Source: Baffinella frigidus
Taxonomy: Eukaryota > Cryptophyceae > Cryptomonadales > Baffinellaceae
Direction of reading: 5' to 3'
NCBI GenBank assembly: GCA_026770585.1
Contig: MU646556.1
Span: 240,656 to 257,197, forward strand
DNA length: 16,542 nucleotides
A program made the translations under genes and the position numbers. The notes under the pieces were generated by a model. The model searched no databases. It was not told the DNA's origin and worked only from the letters and a program-made list of their open reading frames with translations. Numbering within the stretch: the stretch's first letter is position 1; every line of letters starts with the position of its first letter. Below, one piece after another: positions 15,801 through 16,542 of this stretch.

Positions 15801-16074
15801 TAGTTGAAGCCTAGACTTCGTGAAGCCTGTTATAATACTTTCTGGCATGGTTTAGGGGTTTCCTACCCCCTTTTGAGGGTTTCCTACCCCCTCGGTGTAT
15901 CAGTTTCTGGCAAGATGAACTCTGGACCTGTTTTGAGGTCTAGGCTTCACGGAAGGTCTCGAACCCACGTATTCCGAATAAACAACGTTTTGGTCTATCT
16001 GCAGGTGGGGATTGGCATGGGGTTCAAACTCTCGGCCGGCGGGGGATTTCTCGTGTCGAACGTGCAGCCTGGGG
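12670..16074 (+). CDS. Multi-PDZ-domain protein, 5 exons, 3' end beyond window
   Basis: Spliced model: 12670-12801, 12981-13169, 13698-13791, 14476-14531, 16005-16074; all introns are GT-AG and the joined frame is open. The predicted product (about 181 residues, incomplete) has a Gly/Pro/Tyr/Ser-rich N-terminus (1-80), a complete PDZ domain (about 80-148) and the start of a second (about 158-181). PDZ1 shows the usual landmarks: a carboxylate-loop-like FGVGAGV, then SIKPGGPAEQAG, then KGDLIVTING, then a LRSMLLGPRGT helix and turn. PDZ2 begins VGIGMGF and reaches NVQPGG; its 24 residues align without gaps to PDZ1 residues 80-103. PDZ domains generally bind C-terminal peptides, so a scaffold or adaptor role is inferred; partner and location are unknown. 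I see no signal peptide or membrane segment. Splice sites of exons 2-3 and 3-4 are the surest, exon 1-2 the least. Pseudogene is possible, but the frame is intact. Confidence 0.72.
12981..13169 (+). CDS. Exon 2: linker and first half of PDZ1
   Basis: This exon gives 63 codons. A linker rich in Gly, Pro, Ser and Thr (model residues 45-79) is followed by the PDZ start FGVGAGVSVAEGMGF and strand WINSIKPGGPAEQ. The 3' boundary CAG|GTGCGC at 13169/13170 is phase 0 and falls exactly where the PDZ sequence resumes in exon 3 with AGLMKGD. Reading on gives a stop at 13185, so splicing is required. The start at 12981, after CACCGCAG, is less certain than the end. Confidence 0.72.
13195..13460. repeat. 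CCCTAAA/CCCCAAA tract in intron 2, with CT/CA microsatellite
   Basis: Nearly uninterrupted C-rich heptamers start just after exon 2. They are broken by a CT then CA microsatellite at about 13334-13362. C-rich heptamers also fill 13622-13690, up to the exon 3 acceptor. Confidence 0.95.
13470..13522. repeat. Short inverted repeat in intron 2
   Basis: Arms 13470-13484 (TAGGGGATTGGAGCC) and 13508-13522 match at 14 of 15 positions across a 23-base loop. It lies in the non-telomeric part of intron 2, just before the decoy exon. Confidence 0.7.
13579..13620 (+). pseudogene. Decoy copy of the start of exon 3
   Basis: Following a strong acceptor (GTGTTTCTTTTGCAG), this stretch reads AGFMQ, then a run of 11 G, then VIVTMH. 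It parallels AGLMK-GD-LIVTIN of exon 3, which begins 119 bases downstream. No donor follows and the copy dissolves into CCCCAAA repeats. It is a decayed tandem duplicate inside intron 2. Its acceptor looks better than the real one, so it may be the older exon boundary. Confidence 0.7.
13698..13791 (+). CDS. Exon 3: core of PDZ1
   Basis: The acceptor CACTAAACAG|GCGGG contains a branch-like CTAAAC. The 94 nt encode AGLMKGDLIVTINGYRP and then IALSGLRSMLLGPR, the strand, Asn-Gly turn and second helix typical of PDZ domains. The donor GCGAG|GTGCCT leaves a phase-1 G. Without splicing the frame stays open to about 14015 and translates repeat DNA, including a second partial copy of this exon, which is unlikely to be product. 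Confidence 0.75.
13779..13875 (+). repeat. 97-bp junction repeat, copy 1
   Basis: This starts with the last 13 bases of exon 3 (CTCGGCCCGCGAG), includes the donor GTGCCTTT, then CATCGCTTTACACAG and a TTTTGTACCAG motif, and ends GTAGAGACTATAC. Two other copies of exactly the same length lie at 14207 (direct) and 16107 (inverted), both also carrying the exon-end-like start. Confidence 0.85.
13926..13992 (+). pseudogene. Second partial copy of exon 3 in intron 3
   Basis: Translated, it reads VTIYRHRPIALSGLRSMLLGLRG, matching the 3' two thirds of exon 3, including the GAG|GTGC donor context. Over the last 50 bases it differs from exon 3 at only about five positions, so the copy is recent. The 5' part of the exon (AGLMKGD) is missing. 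A weak acceptor CTACAG at 13939 exists, so use as an alternative exon cannot be excluded. Confidence 0.75.
14011..14044. repeat. Perfect 34-bp palindrome of two fused family M ends
   Basis: AATAGACTGAGACAGAG and its exact reverse complement meet with no spacer (centre GAGCTC). Each half is the terminal inverted repeat of the MITE-like family M; it looks like two element ends joined head to head. A complete family M copy follows 20 bases later. Confidence 0.9.
14065..14203 (-). mobile_element. MITE-like family M, full copy in intron 3
   Basis: A 139-bp element in the opposite orientation to the copy at 11318, with imperfect 17-bp terminal inverted repeats (GAGCTCTGCCTCAGTC-like left end, GTGAGGCAGAGCTAG right end). 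The interior (GGTTGACGGATATGTACCGC, then TCAACTTGAGAATAGTC) matches the interiors of the copies at 5623, 5828 and 11318 on the other strand. It has no coding capacity and no clear target duplication. Confidence 0.85.
14207..14303 (+). repeat. 97-bp junction repeat, copy 2
   Basis: An ungapped but more diverged copy inside intron 3: CTCGGGCCCCGAGGTTCC, then CGTCGCTTTACAAAG, TTTGTACCAG and GTAGAGGCTGTAC. It abuts a family M element on its left and continues into the fold-back at 14308. Confidence 0.8.
14308..14426. repeat. 119-bp fold-back element in intron 3
   Basis: Perfect 24-bp arms: 14308-14331 begins ACAGGGGTACCTCGCTCATA and 14403-14426 is its exact complement. The interior continues as a nested inverted repeat (CCCCCCCTAGGACC / GGTCCTAGGGGGGG), so almost the whole element can fold into one stem. 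Pairing extends imperfectly outward for about nine more bases on each side. Confidence 0.9.
14476..14531 (+). CDS. Exon 4: end of PDZ1
   Basis: After acceptor CAAACGCAG the first two bases complete the Gly codon left open by exon 3. The reading is then TMVEIGVRRRSALPNAPL, the expected last PDZ strand after GPRG. The donor is placed at CTG|GTGCTT (14531/14532, phase 0) because exon 5 then reads VGIGMGF in frame. GT sites at 14544 (also phase 0) and 14554 (phase 1, out of frame with exon 5) are alternatives. Bases 14538-14550 resemble part of exon 5, which favours the earlier donor. Confidence 0.6.
14560..14767. repeat. CCCCAAA-type heptamers in intron 4
   Basis: A C-rich tract follows exon 4, with the cleanest CCCCAAA run at about 14675-14740. 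It continues between the 35-bp GC-rich repeats downstream. Confidence 0.9.
14769..15394 (+). repeat. Five copies of a 35-bp GC-rich repeat in intron 4
   Basis: The unit is roughly AGGCGGCGGGAACACCGCCA followed by CACAGGCGGGGCTCG. Copies start at 14769 (shortened), 14869, 14963, 15111 and 15363. Each carries an internal GGCGG/CCGCC hairpin and sits between C-rich heptamers. Two are preceded by AACACTATACCCGAAA, so the duplicated segment is longer there. Confidence 0.85.
15165..15660. repeat. Long CCCTAAA tract in intron 4
   Basis: About 500 bases of C-rich heptamers with variants (ACACTAA, CCTTAAA), interrupted only by the fifth 35-bp repeat. The rest of intron 4 (15661-16004) is non-repetitive apart from a GTTTCCTACCCCCT duplication at about 15858-15891 and a GAAGCCTAGACTTCGTGAAG / GTCTAGGCTTCACGG inverted pair at 15806-15825 and 15938-15952. 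Confidence 0.9.
16005..16074 (+). CDS. Exon 5: start of PDZ2
   Basis: The acceptor TTTTGGTCTATCTGCAG has a good pyrimidine tract. The 70 nt encode VGIGMGFKLSAGGG and FLVSNVQPGG, a second PDZ start. The donor GGG|GTACAC falls after one base of the last Gly codon (phase 1), so the rest of PDZ2 must lie in further exons downstream of the window. The first 24 residues pair one to one with PDZ1. Its 3' half is copied nearby in both orientations. Confidence 0.68.
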
Positions 16075-16089
16075 GTACACCCAAAACCC

Positions 16090-16107
16090 CTGCACGTTCG
16101 AGACGAG
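16090..16107 (-). pseudogene. Inverted fragment of exon 5
   Basis: The reverse complement of these 18 bases matches exon 5 at 16050-16067 at 17 of 18 positions (the coding bases for LVSNVQ). It lies 22 bases after its source and abuts the inverted 97-bp repeat, forming a small hairpin across the exon 5 donor. Confidence 0.75.
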
Positions 16108-16203
16108 TATAGTCTCTACATCAATTATATGGTCGAATCCTGGTACAAAATCGCCCCCTGTGTAAAGCGATGGGCGACAATTAAAGGCACCTCGCGGGCC
16201 GGG
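16107..16203 (-). repeat. 97-bp junction repeat, inverted copy 3
   Basis: Read on the - strand it starts CCCGGCCCGCGAGGTGCC and continues ungapped with copy 1 to GTAGAGACTATAC. It differs at only about a dozen positions, so it is closer to copy 1 than copy 2 is. It lies just downstream of exon 5 and is fused to an inverted fragment of that exon. Confidence 0.85.
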
Positions 16204-16327
16204 GAGGGTGTAGCGGGTACACCCCCTACACCTTACACCGTAGACCACTGCATCCTGATCAATAACCCCCCTGAAACCGTACACACTCAGCCCCCAAGTC
16301 TACGCCCTATACCCAAAACTCTGAAAG

Positions 16328-16360
16328 GAGGATTCCTCGTGTCGAATGTGCAGCCTGGTG
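16328..16360 (+). pseudogene. Direct partial copy of exon 5
   Basis: It reads GFLVSNVQPGG from 16330 and ends at the same GG|GTACACCC donor context as exon 5. It differs at a few bases (for example AAT for AAC and GGT for GGG). The 5' half of the exon is missing; an AG at 16326-16327 could act as acceptor. It is probably an exon fragment left in the intron downstream of exon 5. Confidence 0.65.
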
Positions 16361-16429
16361 GTACACCCGAAACCCGAAACCATAACCCCAGATTTCGCAT
16401 TTTTGTGGGTGTCCAACAAATTACATCAA

Positions 16430-16542
16430 ATCCTAGACACCAACCCCACACCCCAAACCCCCAAAACCAACCCCCAAACCCCAAACCCCAAACCCCAAAC
16501 CCCAAACCCCAAACCTCAAACCCAAACCCCAAACCCCAAACC
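16430..16542. repeat. CCCCAAA tract at right window edge
   Basis: Tandem CCCCAAA heptamers run off the end of the window. The C-rich strand is on +, opposite to what a right-hand chromosome end would show, so this is an interstitial tract, probably still in the intron after exon 5. Confidence 0.9.

Overview
The window looks like nuclear DNA of a repeat-rich eukaryote, most likely a photosynthetic protist. It is dominated by degenerate 7-bp repeats related to a TTTAGGG-type telomere (TTTAGGG, TTTGGGG, TTTCGGG, TTTATGG, GTTCCGT and their complements). It contains one gene with GT-AG introns that I can support. TTTAGGG-type telomeres occur in plants, dinoflagellates, chromerids and cryptophytes, so the lineage cannot be fixed from this sequence. 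I see no rRNA, tRNA, CRISPR array or prokaryotic operon structure.

Layout. 1-1480: TTTGGGG/TTTCGGG tracts carrying a five-copy GC-rich satellite. 1480-2530: heptamer tracts around a 44-bp direct repeat and a nested inverted-repeat element. 2600-3290: a three-copy satellite, two copies of which form a 266-bp tandem pair. 3290-5510: TTTAGGG tracts, a three-copy 70-bp repeat and three fold-back elements. 5510-6160: two truncated copies of a MITE-like element (family M below). 6160-6980: GC-rich tandem cassettes and a purine minisatellite. 7020-7360: AT-rich unique DNA. 7360-9100: small duplications, a CT microsatellite and G-rich heptamers. 9170-9900: a 100-bp repeat. 10180-10995: another repeat family. 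11030-11990: more family M copies and fold-back structures. 12000-12660: GC-rich probable upstream region of the gene.

12670 to beyond 16074 (+ strand): a PDZ-domain gene. Exons at about 12670-12801, 12981-13169, 13698-13791, 14476-14531 and 16005-16074 join in frame. They give a short Gly/Pro/Tyr-rich N-terminus, one complete PDZ domain and the start of a second. The later introns are largely CCCTAAA/CCCCAAA heptamers, MITE-like DNA and partial copies of the gene's own exons. This is the most interesting part of the window. A 97-bp segment spanning the exon 3/intron junction recurs, ungapped, once in direct and once in inverted orientation in this gene, and the inverted copy is fused to an inverted fragment of exon 5.

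The G-rich strand of the heptamers is on + for most of 1-11000, with C-rich patches at 2745-3190 and around 9500. It is on the - strand from about 13195 to the end. Both window ends therefore have the wrong polarity for chromosome termini, so these are interstitial tracts. Nearly all long open frames in the window are by-products of 7-bp repeats and were not called as genes.
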